Assembly (NCBI RefSeq): GCF_002238045.1
Contig: NZ_NBYO01000002.1
Coordinates: forward strand, 682,001-746,000
Direction: 5' to 3'
DNA length: 64,000 bases
From: Notoacmeibacter marinus
GTDB taxonomy: Bacteria > Pseudomonadota > Alphaproteobacteria > Rhizobiales > Rhizobiaceae
A program made the translations under genes and the position numbers. Shown one piece after another: positions 47,442-55,275 of the stretch. Within the stretch, counting starts at the first letter, position 1. The number at the start of each line of letters is the position of its first letter. A model generated the notes under the pieces. That model was not told the DNA's origin, ran no database searches, and worked only from the letters and a program-made list of their open reading frames with translations.

Positions 47442-48475
47442 CCGAGGAGACCACCCTCTCCGTCGAGGCGCTGTTCGAGCGCGTCCGCAACATCTTCGAA
47501 AAGGCGGGCGTGCGGCTGCAAAGCGCCGAGGCGGTGGCGCGCACCATCGTCGCCGGCGAACGCGACCATTGCAAATCGCACGGCATCTACCGCATCGAAG
47601 GCTGCCTGCGGGTGCTCGCTGCCGGCAAGGTCTCGCCCGATGCGGTGCCGCAGCTCCACGATAGCGGCAAGGCGGTGATCGAGGTCGACGCCGGCAGCGG
47701 CTTTTCCAACCCGGCCTTCGAGGCGGGCAAGGCGGCGCTGGCCGAGCGCGCCCGGCAGAGCGGCCTTGCCGCCCTTGTCATCCGCGACTGCCTGCATTTC
47801 TCGGCGCTGTGGCACGATGTGGAGGCCCTGGCGGAGATGGGCCTGGCCTCGCTCTCCCTATGTCCGAGCTATGCGTTCGTCGCGCCCGCCGGCGGCAAGG
47901 AGCCGCTGCTCGGCACCAATCCGCTGGCCTTCGGCTGGCCGCGTCCGGGCCAAAACCCTTACGTCTTCGATTTCGCAACATCCGTCGCCGCGCGCGGTGA
48001 GATCGAGCTGCACCGCCGCGCCGGCACCCCCATTCCCGAAGGGTGGGCCGTCGATAAAGACGGCGCGCCGACCACCGATCCGGACGCCGCGCTCACCGGC
48101 GCGATGCTGCCCTTTGGCGCCCATAAGGGCTCGGCCATCTCCACCATGATCGAATTGCTGGCCGGCGCCATGCTGGGCGAATTCATGAGCAGGGAGGCGC
48201 TCGATTTCATGGGCGGCGGCGCGCTTCTGCCGCGCCATGGCGCGCTGATCGTCGCCTTCGATCCGGCGACCTTCGCCGCGCGCAGCGGTCGCGATCCGCT
48301 GGCCGAGGGCGAGAAGCTGCTCACCGCCTTCGGCGCGCAGGGCGCGCGCCTGCCCTCCCAGCGCCGCTTCGCCGCCCGCGCCAAATCGCTGGCAGAGGGC
48401 ATCGCGCTGACCGAAGCGGAGATGGACCAGCTCGACCGTTTCGAACAGCATGGCCTCGCCGCCCTTACCGGCTGA
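47438..48475 (+). CDS. Ldh-family imine reductase (pyrroline-2-carboxylate type)
   Basis: 345 aa NAD(P)H-dependent malate/L-lactate dehydrogenase family (not classical LDH): HCKSHGIYRIEGCLRVLAAG, FSALWHDVEALAEMGLASL, PLLGTNPLAFGWPRPGQNPYVFDFATSVAARGEI, and MLPFGAHKGSAISTMIELLAG. In hydroxyproline clusters this family reduces delta1-pyrroline-2-carboxylate formed from trans-3-hydroxyproline or D-proline. Other family members are ureidoglycolate or malate dehydrogenases. Start ATG at 47438 overlaps the regulator stop by 4 nt. Confidence 0.83.
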   Translation: MTEETTLSVEALFERVRNIFEKAGVRLQSAEAVARTIVAGERDHCKSHGIYRIEGCLRVLAAGKVSPDAVPQLHDSGKAVIEVDAGSGFSNPAFEAGKAALAERARQSGLAALVIRDCLHFSALWHDVEALAEMGLASLSLCPSYAFVAPAGGKEPLLGTNPLAFGWPRPGQNPYVFDFATSVAARGEIELHRRAGTPIPEGWAVDKDGAPTTDPDAALTGAMLPFGAHKGSAISTMIELLAGAMLGEFMSREALDFMGGGALLPRHGALIVAFDPATFAARSGRDPLAEGEKLLTAFGAQGARLPSQRRFAARAKSLAEGIALTEAEMDQLDRFEQHGLAALTG

Positions 48476-48635
48476 GGCGGCTTGTCGCAGTCGAATGAGG
48501 GGCTTTGCCCCTAGCGCGGCACGAAATAGCGCGGCGTTTCGCGTTCATCTCAAGCAAGTAGGGGGCAAATCACTTGACCCATGTATTTTTACGCCTCACG
48601 TTTTCCTCGCTGGCATCGGGAGATTGATGCCGCAT

Positions 48636-48710
48636 GCGATGGTAGCTCAGTTGGACGGAGCACCCCTCTGCTAAAGGGATGGTCGAGGGTTCGAGAGTCC
48701 CTCCCATACC
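48636..48710 (+). pseudogene. Decayed tRNA-like sequence (anticodon loop GCT)
   Basis: The D arm (GCTC...GAGC), anticodon arm CCCCT-CTGCTAA-AGGGA and T arm GAGGG/CCCTC are recognisable, but the T loop has 9 nt (TTCGAGAGT) instead of 7, the anticodon stem has a C-A mismatch, and the acceptor GCGATGG pairs with CCATACC at only 5 of 7 positions (GGTATGG would be perfect). The variable loop is too short for serine despite anticodon GCT. No CCA. It marks the left edge of a low-GC segment. Confidence 0.7.
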
Positions 48711-48746
48711 CTTGCGCAACCTCGTTTTTTGAGGCCCAATGCGGAA

Positions 48747-49283
48747 ATGGCCGACGCAAAGCCTCTTCCGCAGAACATTGCTGACCTTGTTGGACAGCCC
48801 AAATCAATTCAAAACCTGCCGCCTTGGGATTACGACTCTGATCCCAGGTATGCGACAGTTTGTCCGGTCCTTGATGTGGACGGAATAACTGTGGGCGGGC
48901 TTTATTTGCGCGTAAAGGTATCGAAGGATCACATTGATCGAGACGCATTGGTGCAATTGGAATTTGGCCAATCACGGCGCTCTCGCATTCCACTCATCAG
49001 ATTGGAGTGGCGGCCTTTTGGGTTCCACTTGAATAGGCCATGTTGTGAGGGCCCAGCGGAAATCTATGGCTCTCACTTCCATCCATTCGAAGCGAACTTT
49101 CTCAGTAGCGAAGGGCGAATGCGTGGCGGCAATTTACCTTGCGCTTACCATATTGACCCTGACCCTGGAGTATTGTCGGATTTCTTTGCTTTAGCATCAG
49201 ATACATGTATGATTCTCGATGGTTGGAGGCTTTTCCCGCCGGAGATTAAGGCCTCTGCGTTCTGGCAAAGTTCAAATGATTGA
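48747..49283 (+). CDS. Hypothetical protein, low-GC island gene 1
   Basis: 178 aa soluble protein, no signal or membrane segment. It has YATVCPVLDVDGITVGGLYLR, a compact beta-rich pattern, and PAEIYGSHFHPFEANF with several His and Cys in the centre. I recognise no family with confidence. Start ATG at 48747 is preferred over a TTG at 48729. Codon use is less GC-rich than the neighbours. It overlaps the next gene by 8 nt (ATGATTGA), so the two are translated together; the pair follows the decayed tRNA within 40 bp. Confidence 0.75.
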   Translation: MADAKPLPQNIADLVGQPKSIQNLPPWDYDSDPRYATVCPVLDVDGITVGGLYLRVKVSKDHIDRDALVQLEFGQSRRSRIPLIRLEWRPFGFHLNRPCCEGPAEIYGSHFHPFEANFLSSEGRMRGGNLPCAYHIDPDPGVLSDFFALASDTCMILDGWRLFPPEIKASAFWQSSND

Positions 49284-50022
49284 TATTATTGGCAGAGACA
49301 TATCGGGACATGTAGACGCGGCGCTATCAAGGCTTTTCCGCGCAGAGCATTTTCGTGCCGGGTCCATTGTATCGATTCCAATAATGTACCCCAGCGGCGC
49401 TGCGGTGAACGTGGAACTCACTTCGCAAAACGATGTGTTTTTCGTGAGTGATCGAGGTGGAGCGTACCACGAAGCTGAGATGATGGGGACTGAGCGACAA
49501 TTCAGATCAGAAGCCGAGGGGTTGGCTGCCGAGGCAGGAATAGGATTTGATGGTCGCGAAATGTTCATGGCACGAGCCACGGCGGAAACGCTTTCGCGCG
49601 CTATTACGGTCGTTGCCAATTGTTCAAAGCAGGCGGTCGATAAGACTATTCTCAGCGCATCTGAAAGAGCTTTTGAGGAATCCCGTGACCGCCTCTATCA
49701 TCGTTTGGTGAAGGTTTATGACAATGCAAGGGTTGAGCGGGACGCCCATGTTATTGGCCAAAGCCGAGGATGGAGGGTTTCTGTTCTAGTGTCGTCCGCT
49801 GGCACGAGAGCGGTATTTGAAACGATTCGTAAGCATCACGCTTCTGTTGGAAGCGTGGTAATGAGATTTCAGGACTTTAGAAACATTGAGCATCCGCCGC
49901 ATAGATTTGCAGTTAAAACGGAGGACTTGGGCGATTACAGGGGCTTAGTTGCATCCGTCTCAAGCAAAATTGTTGATGCTAAGGCAGGTGACGATCAATT
50001 TATTCGGTTGATGGCCGCATGA
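49276..50022 (+). CDS. Hypothetical DUF1828-like protein, island gene 2
   Basis: 248 aa. The first half (GSIVSIPIMYPSGAAVNVELTSQ, DVFFVSDRGGAYHEAEMMGT, then EAEGLAAEAGIGFDGREMFM) resembles the DUF1828 layout, a domain seen in phage and mobile-element proteins of unknown role. The second half is helical with basic residues (SERAFEESRDRLYHRLV) and a last mixed segment. No catalytic motif is seen. It overlaps the preceding gene by 8 nt and its stop overlaps a third, truncated frame (ATGA at 50019). Confidence 0.6.
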   Translation: MIDIIGRDISGHVDAALSRLFRAEHFRAGSIVSIPIMYPSGAAVNVELTSQNDVFFVSDRGGAYHEAEMMGTERQFRSEAEGLAAEAGIGFDGREMFMARATAETLSRAITVVANCSKQAVDKTILSASERAFEESRDRLYHRLVKVYDNARVERDAHVIGQSRGWRVSVLVSSAGTRAVFETIRKHHASVGSVVMRFQDFRNIEHPPHRFAVKTEDLGDYRGLVASVSSKIVDAKAGDDQFIRLMAA

Positions 50023-50069
50023 ACTTTGCGGAGGTAATGAACGAAGGTGGCTGGACTCGCTTACGCTGA
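50019..50069 (+). pseudogene. Truncated third gene of the island operon
   Basis: ATG at 50019-50021 overlaps the preceding stop (ATGA). It opens 16 codons (MNFAEVMNEGGWTRLR) before TGA at 50067-50069. The coupled start suggests that a third cistron once continued here and was lost at the junction with GC-rich chromosomal sequence. It could also be a short overlapping frame by chance. Confidence 0.35.
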
Positions 50070-50110
50070 ACGCAAAGCGGCTCCTCCGCTCGTCACAGGC
50101 GGCCCGCCCG

Positions 50111-50569
50111 TCACAGCGGCAGGCCGGGATCGGTCTTCACCGTGCGGATGATCATGTTGGATTGCAGGCGCGTCACGCCTGGCAGGCTCGACAGCACCTT
50201 CCGGTGCACCCGCTCGAAATCCTCCGCATCGCGCGCCACGATCCGCAGCACGTAATCGGCCGAGCCGGCCATCAGAAAGCATTCGAGGATCTCCGGCGCG
50301 TTGCGCACCGCCTCTTCGAACTGGCGCAGGCCCGCTTCGCTCTGTGTCGTCAGGCTCACCTCGACGAAGAAGATCAGCGAAAAGCCGAGCGCCGATGCGC
50401 TCAGCATCGCGCGATAGCCGTCGATGATCCCCGCCCGCTCCATCGCCTTGATGCGGCGGTGGCAGGCCGACGCGCTGAGCCCGACCGCCTCGCCCAGCTC
50501 CTGCATGCCCGGCTGGCTGTCGGTCTGCAAGATGCGCAACAATTTCGTGTCGATCCGGTCGATCTGCAT
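50111..50569 (-). CDS. Lrp/AsnC regulator, probably of ald
   Basis: 152 aa. N-terminal winged HTH (IDTKLLRILQTDSQPGMQELGEAVGLSASACHRRIKAMERAG) and C-terminal RAM domain (IFFVEVSLTTQSEAG...CFLMAGSADYVLRIVARDAEDFERVHRKVLSSLPGV) for effector binding and octamer assembly. It is divergent from ald with a 134-bp AT-rich gap. Lrp-type regulators divergent from ald activate it in response to alanine in other alphaproteobacteria; that role is inferred here. Confidence 0.92.
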   Translation of the reverse strand: MQIDRIDTKLLRILQTDSQPGMQELGEAVGLSASACHRRIKAMERAGIIDGYRAMLSASALGFSLIFFVEVSLTTQSEAGLRQFEEAVRNAPEILECFLMAGSADYVLRIVARDAEDFERVHRKVLSSLPGVTRLQSNMIIRTVKTDPGLPL

Positions 50570-50703
50570 CTTCTTTGCGCTTCAACGTAAATAACGCAAG
50601 ATTTTCCGATACAAAGGCAGATTGACGCAGAAAAAGCAAACCCTTTCAGGCCGTGTTATCGTACTCTTACCCTCAGTTGCGATGCATCAGATGGAGGATG
50701 GCG

Positions 50704-51825
50704 ATGCGCATTGGCGTTCCGAAGGAAATCAAGAACCACGAATACCGCGTCGGCCTGACGCCCGAGAGCGCCGCCGAATGCGTGCGCCACGGCCATCAGG
50801 TCACGGTGCAGGCCAATGCGGGCATGGGCATCGGCGCGACCGACGACGATTACCGAACAGCCGGCGCGACGATCGCCGATACGCCCGACGAGATCTTCGC
50901 GTCCGCCGATATGATCGTGAAGGTCAAGGAGCCGCAGGCGAACGAGCGCAAGATGCTGCGCGAGGGCCAGATCCTCTACACCTATCTGCATCTGGCTCCG
51001 GACCCCGAACAGGCGAAAGACCTGATGGCCTCGGGCGCCGCCTGCATCGCCTATGAGACCGTGACCGGCCCCGGCGGCGGGTTGCCGCTGCTGAAACCGA
51101 TGAGCCAGGTGGCGGGCCGCCTTTCCGTGCAGGCCGGCGCCACGGCGCTCGAGACGCCCAATGGCGGCCGCGGCGTGCTGCTCGGCGGCGTGCCCGGCGT
51201 GCTGCCGGCGCGCGTCCTGATCATCGGCGGCGGCGTAGTCGGCTTCAACGCCGCGCAGATGGCGACCGGCCTTGGCGCGCGCGTCACCATCCTCGATCGC
51301 AACCCCGACGTGCTGGAGCGCCTCGCCTCGCATTTCGAATCGCGCGCCGCCACCAGCTTCGCCAGCCGCATGAATCTGGAAGCCGAGCTGGTCCAGGCGG
51401 ATCTCGTCATCGGCGCGGTGCTCATTCCGGGCGCTGCCGCGCCCAAGCTCGTCACCCGCCAGCACCTCTCCACGATGAAGAGCGGCGCGGTGCTGGTCGA
51501 CGTCGCCATCGATCAGGGCGGCTGCTTCGAAACCTCCAAGGCGACCACCCATGAAGACCCGACCTTCACGGTCGACGGTGTAGTCCATTATTGCGTGGCC
51601 AACATGCCCGGCGCGGTGGCGCGCACCAGCACCTATGCGCTGAACAACGTCACCCTGCCGCACGCCCTTTCCATTGCCGATCTCGGCTGGAAGGACGCGC
51701 TGCGCGCCAATGCGCATTTGCGGGCCGGCCTCAATGTCGCCGACGGCAAGCTGACCCATCCGGCTGTGATCGAATCGGTCGACGGGCCGAGCACCACCGC
51801 CGAAGACGTGCTGAAGATGAGCTGA
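50704..51825 (+). CDS. ald: Alanine dehydrogenase
   Basis: 373 aa, the usual length. NAD-dependent, converts L-alanine to pyruvate and ammonia or the reverse. MRIGVPKEIKNHEYRVGLTPESA at the start, Lys/His catalytic segment (VKVKEPQANE and YTYLHLAPD), NAD motif VLIIGGGVVGFNAAQMATGLG and VDVAIDQGGCFETS. The ATG at 50704 has GGAGG upstream; the earlier frame to 50653 is not conserved. A terminator lies 12 bp after the stop. Confidence 0.97.
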   Translation: MRIGVPKEIKNHEYRVGLTPESAAECVRHGHQVTVQANAGMGIGATDDDYRTAGATIADTPDEIFASADMIVKVKEPQANERKMLREGQILYTYLHLAPDPEQAKDLMASGAACIAYETVTGPGGGLPLLKPMSQVAGRLSVQAGATALETPNGGRGVLLGGVPGVLPARVLIIGGGVVGFNAAQMATGLGARVTILDRNPDVLERLASHFESRAATSFASRMNLEAELVQADLVIGAVLIPGAAAPKLVTRQHLSTMKSGAVLVDVAIDQGGCFETSKATTHEDPTFTVDGVVHYCVANMPGAVARTSTYALNNVTLPHALSIADLGWKDALRANAHLRAGLNVADGKLTHPAVIESVDGPSTTAEDVLKMS

Positions 51826-51836
51826 TCGGGTTCGGG

Positions 51837-51857
51837 AAGGCCGGTCCGCCGGCCTTT
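51837..51857 (+). terminator. Terminator after ald
   Basis: AAGGCCGG (51837-51844), TCCG loop, CCGGCCTT (51849-51856), then TTCC. The T-run is short but the stem is strong and correctly placed. Confidence 0.6.
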
Positions 51858-51989
51858 CCACCCGCCCCATTGCCAAGAGCCCCTTGCATGCGCGTGCCGC
51901 CGACGGTCCGTCATTGACAGACGACCTGCGATCGTAACCCTTTGCGTCCGACGCCGCCTTCGGCAACCGGGCGATGCGAGGGGTATGAA

Positions 51990-53513
51990 ATGACGAACCA
52001 TCTGTTCAACGGGCTGACCGGGCCGGGACTGGCAAAACCGCAACGCAATTTCGTCAGAACGGCCTGCGGCCTTTCGTTGAGCTACGGCGATACGGAAGCG
52101 GCGGCTGCCCGCTATGCCAATGCGCTGATCGGCCTTGGACTGGAACCAGGCGATCGGGTGGCCGCGCAAGTGGACAAGTCCGTCGACGCGCTGATCCTCT
52201 ATCTGGCGACGATCCGGGCGGGCGGCGTGTTTCTGCCCCTCAACACGGCCTATACCGCCGCCGAGATCGGCTACTTTCTGGGCGATGCCGAACCGCGCCT
52301 CTTCGTCTGCGCGCCGGGGAAGGACAACACGCTTTCGGCCGTCGCTACAGAGGCTGGCGCGATTGTCGAGACGCTTGGCGTCGGCAGCAATGAAGGGCAC
52401 GTCGACGGATCGCTGGCGCAAAAGGCGGCATGCGCGTCCGAACGGTTCGAAACGGTGGCGCGCGATCCGGACGATCTGGCCGCGATCCTTTACACATCCG
52501 GCACGACCGGTCGTTCCAAAGGCGCGATGCTGACGCATGACAATCTCCTGTCGAACGCGATCATGCTGGCCGATTTCTGGCGCTTCACGGAGCGCGATGT
52601 TCTGCTCCACGCCCTGCCGATCTTCCATACGCACGGCCTGTTCGTCGCGACGAACACGCTGATGGTCGCCGGTGGATCGATGATCGTCCTGCCGAAATTC
52701 GATCTGGATGCGGTTTTCGCGCATCTGCCGGATGCGACATCGATGATGGGTGTGCCGACCTTCTATACGCGCATGCTGGACGATGAACGCCTTACGGGTG
52801 ACGCCACCGCCCATATGCGGCTCTTCACATCCGGTTCGGCCCCGCTTCTGGCGGAGACCCACCGCGCCTTCGAGGAGCGGACCGGCCAACGCATTCTCGA
52901 ACGCTACGGCATGACCGAGACCAACATGAACACCTCGAACCCCTATGACGGCGAGCGCCGCGCCGGCACGGTCGGCTTCCCGCTACCGGATGTCGAACTG
53001 CGCATCACCGATCCCGATAGCGGAAACCGACTGCCGGATGGCGAGATCGGCATGATCGAGGTGAAGGGGCCGAACGTCTTCAAGGGCTATTGGCGCATGC
53101 CGGAGAAAACCGCCTCGGAGTTCCGCGACGATGGGTTCTTCATCACCGGCGATCTCGGGGAGATCGACAAGGACGGCTACGTCTCCATTGTCGGGCGCGG
53201 CAAGGATCTCATTATAACAGGCGGCTACAACGTCTATCCCAAGGAGATCGAGCTTGCGATCGACGCGATCGATGGCGTGGTCGAAAGCGCCGTCATCGGC
53301 GTTCCCCATCCCGATTTCGGCGAAGCGGTCGTTGGCGTAGTCGTCGGCCGGAACGAGATGCGCGAAGCTGATATTCAATCCGCACTCGATGGGCGAATCG
53401 CCCGTTTCAAGCAGCCGAAGCGTGTCGTTTTTGTCGAGGAACTGCCGCGCAACACGATGGGCAAGGTCCAGAAAAACGTCTTGCGCGAGGAGTTTGGGAA
53501 TATTCTCGCATAG
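51990..53513 (+). CDS. matB: Malonyl-CoA synthetase (AMP-forming)
   Basis: 507 aa adenylate-forming enzyme that activates malonate to malonyl-CoA. P-loop motif LYTSGTTGRSKGAMLTH, LHALPIFHTHGLFVATN, ERYGMTETNMNTSNPYDGERRAGTVGFPLP (MatB-type), GFFITGDLG and the C-terminal IITGGYNVYPKEIE...PRNTMGKVQKN lysine. The NPYDGERRAGTVG stretch favours MatB over other acyl-CoA synthetases. The ATG at 51990 has GAGGGG upstream. No malonyl-CoA decarboxylase is adjacent, so the substrate is a family inference. Confidence 0.85.
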   Translation: MTNHLFNGLTGPGLAKPQRNFVRTACGLSLSYGDTEAAAARYANALIGLGLEPGDRVAAQVDKSVDALILYLATIRAGGVFLPLNTAYTAAEIGYFLGDAEPRLFVCAPGKDNTLSAVATEAGAIVETLGVGSNEGHVDGSLAQKAACASERFETVARDPDDLAAILYTSGTTGRSKGAMLTHDNLLSNAIMLADFWRFTERDVLLHALPIFHTHGLFVATNTLMVAGGSMIVLPKFDLDAVFAHLPDATSMMGVPTFYTRMLDDERLTGDATAHMRLFTSGSAPLLAETHRAFEERTGQRILERYGMTETNMNTSNPYDGERRAGTVGFPLPDVELRITDPDSGNRLPDGEIGMIEVKGPNVFKGYWRMPEKTASEFRDDGFFITGDLGEIDKDGYVSIVGRGKDLIITGGYNVYPKEIELAIDAIDGVVESAVIGVPHPDFGEAVVGVVVGRNEMREADIQSALDGRIARFKQPKRVVFVEELPRNTMGKVQKNVLREEFGNILA

Positions 53514-53642
53514 AATGCGTGATCCAACGGACGAAACAGCGATTTTCCGTGCCCCACTTCACATGTGTTAATGCAGAAGGGCTCTTCTTTTCCAAAAAAC
53601 GTGATAATCAGCCCATAGGGACGCAGACTTTAGAAATTTTGG

Positions 53643-53822
53643 GTGAAATCACTGCAACGTCTTCATCACGATTCCATACTCGCGGAATTGGAAGAACATG
53701 CTCGCGCGCTCGCCGAACGTCTCCTCCACGAGGGTAACTCCGATCATGCTCACGAGGCGCGCAACCTCGAAGCGATGATCGTGGCCGCGCGGCGCATTCT
53801 CCAGCGCCAGGAAACCGCCTGA
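53643..53822 (+). CDS. Small helical protein, 59 aa
   Basis: GTG at 53643 opens 59 codons to TGA at 53820-53822. The peptide is one amphipathic helix pair: SILAELEEHARALAERLL and AHEARNLEAMIVAARRILQ with a short turn between, with strong hydrophobic periodicity. No family is recognised and no Shine-Dalgarno is seen. An antisense frame also covers the region but looks random. The remainder of the gap from 53514 holds no other feature I can support. Confidence 0.4.
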   Translation: MKSLQRLHHDSILAELEEHARALAERLLHEGNSDHAHEARNLEAMIVAARRILQRQETA

Positions 53823-53860
53823 CATCCGGCCAGCGTCGTCGCGCTGGTATCGAACAAGAA

Positions 53861-53885
53861 CGTCCCGGACTTGCTGTCCGGGACG
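53861..53885. terminator. Strong hairpin between small gene and livK
   Basis: CGTCCCGGAC (53861-53870) and GTCCGGGACG (53876-53885) pair perfectly over 10 bp with a TTGCT loop. A weak TTCTTG follows on the minus strand. It probably serves the end of the liv operon and perhaps the plus-strand small gene. Confidence 0.5.
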
Positions 53886-53995
53886 CCCTAAATGCTGGCA
53901 TGGGATCGGTGCGCCGCCCTTCGCTGAAGAAAAGGGCGTTGTCATGCCCTTTCCTCAATTTCCGGAACGATCAGTGCGCCCATACCGGCGCGACG

Positions 53996-55222
53996 TCAGT
54001 TGGCGGATTCGACCGCTTTTTCGCCAGCAGACGCGCGCTCCGGAACCTCGCTCCCATCAGCCGTCACGCGCGCCACTTCCTTGAACTCGCCGGCTTCGAC
54101 GCGGCTGATGACGATGACATCGCCGCCCTGGCGATCGCCAGGTCCATAGGTTACCTCGACATCGCCGACCGCGTCGTGGAACTGGACCTTCTCCATGCCT
54201 TCGCGAAAGCTTTCGGGCGTCAGTTCCGGACCGGCCTGTTCGAGGCCTGCTATGACGGTTTCGGCGGCGCCAAATCCGAGAATTGCGGCCATGCCGGGCT
54301 CTTCATTGTATCGAGCCTTGTAGGCGTCATACCACTCCTTCACTTCGGGCGTGTCGAGGCGCGGCTTGTAATCCGCCCAGGCAGCGGCGGCATAATAGCC
54401 GTCGGCAAAGGGCTGGCTGGCGATGGCTTCGTGGAAACCGGCGGATGAGCCGATGAAGTTCACATCGTTCCAGCCGAGTTTCCTGGCGGTGCCGAGCGTG
54501 ATGATGATCTGCCGGACGCCGAGCGCCAGGGCCACCGTGTCGCATCCGGCATCGCGCAGTTTCGTCAGCGCGCCGACGAACTCCTGTTCATCGGGCTTGT
54601 GCGTGGTTTCCGCTGCCCAGTTCAGACCAAGTTCCTCGGCCTTGTCCTTCGCCCCATTCTGGATTTCCTTGCCGAAATCGGACGGGATATACATGGCGCA
54701 GATGTTCTGTGCGCCTTCGCTTTCGGCCAGATAGGCCACCCCCTGCTGGAGGTGATCGTAATAAGACGAGCCTGCCAGATAATGCAGCCCGTGCGGATCG
54801 TCCTGCTCCAGCAGAGCCTTGGCCGATGTCAGTGGCGAGATATTGGCCACCTTGACCCGGTCCATGATCTGATAGCCCGCAAGATTCATCGGCGTGCCGA
54901 GATTGAGGATCATGGCGAACACCTTGTCGGAGTTCACCAGCTTGTTGAAATTGGCTTGCGCGCGGGGCAGTTGATAGCCGTGATCCTCGGTTACGAGACG
55001 CAGCTTGCGGCCGTGAACCCCACCCTCTTCGTTCTGCTGGTCGAACCGCAGCTGTGCGGCCTTGATGGCCTGCACGTTAAAGGGCGCAAAAATGCCGGAC
55101 AGGTCTCCATTGGAGCCGATCACCACCTCCGTATCGGTGACGCCCTGCTGGGCGAATGCGCCGCCCGACAGCCCGGCGGCCAATGCGCCGGCCAACAGCG
55201 TCCTGGTCATTGCAGTCTTCAT
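53996..55222 (-). CDS. Branched-chain-type ABC substrate-binding protein
   Basis: 408 aa periplasmic LivK-family protein. Signal peptide (TRTLLAGALAAGLSGGAFA), then VTDTEVVIGSNGDLSGIFAPFN, the type I binding-protein opening, and GVHGRKLRLVTEDHGYQLPRAQANFNKLV. Last gene of the liv operon. Several subgroups of this family bind aromatic or short-chain carboxylates rather than leucine; the adjacent acyl-CoA synthetase supports a carboxylic acid. GGAGGACACT precedes the ATG at 55222. Confidence 0.9.
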   Translation of the reverse strand: MKTAMTRTLLAGALAAGLSGGAFAQQGVTDTEVVIGSNGDLSGIFAPFNVQAIKAAQLRFDQQNEEGGVHGRKLRLVTEDHGYQLPRAQANFNKLVNSDKVFAMILNLGTPMNLAGYQIMDRVKVANISPLTSAKALLEQDDPHGLHYLAGSSYYDHLQQGVAYLAESEGAQNICAMYIPSDFGKEIQNGAKDKAEELGLNWAAETTHKPDEQEFVGALTKLRDAGCDTVALALGVRQIIITLGTARKLGWNDVNFIGSSAGFHEAIASQPFADGYYAAAAWADYKPRLDTPEVKEWYDAYKARYNEEPGMAAILGFGAAETVIAGLEQAGPELTPESFREGMEKVQFHDAVGDVEVTYGPGDRQGGDVIVISRVEAGEFKEVARVTADGSEVPERASAGEKAVESAN

Positions 55223-55275
55223 AGTGTCCTCCCGGTCAAGATCGCGGTCTCGCACCGCCAAACGGCGCGAAACGG

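Noticed and set aside
48498-48512. AGGGGC/GCCCCT hairpin as terminator of the Ldh-family gene
   Set aside because: Only 6 bp with a 3-nt loop and no T-run, so it is not listed as a terminator.
53608-53958. Two minus-strand frames of 98 and 116 codons
   Set aside because: They are antisense to the 59-aa helical frame and cross the strong hairpin at 53861-53885; composition looks random.
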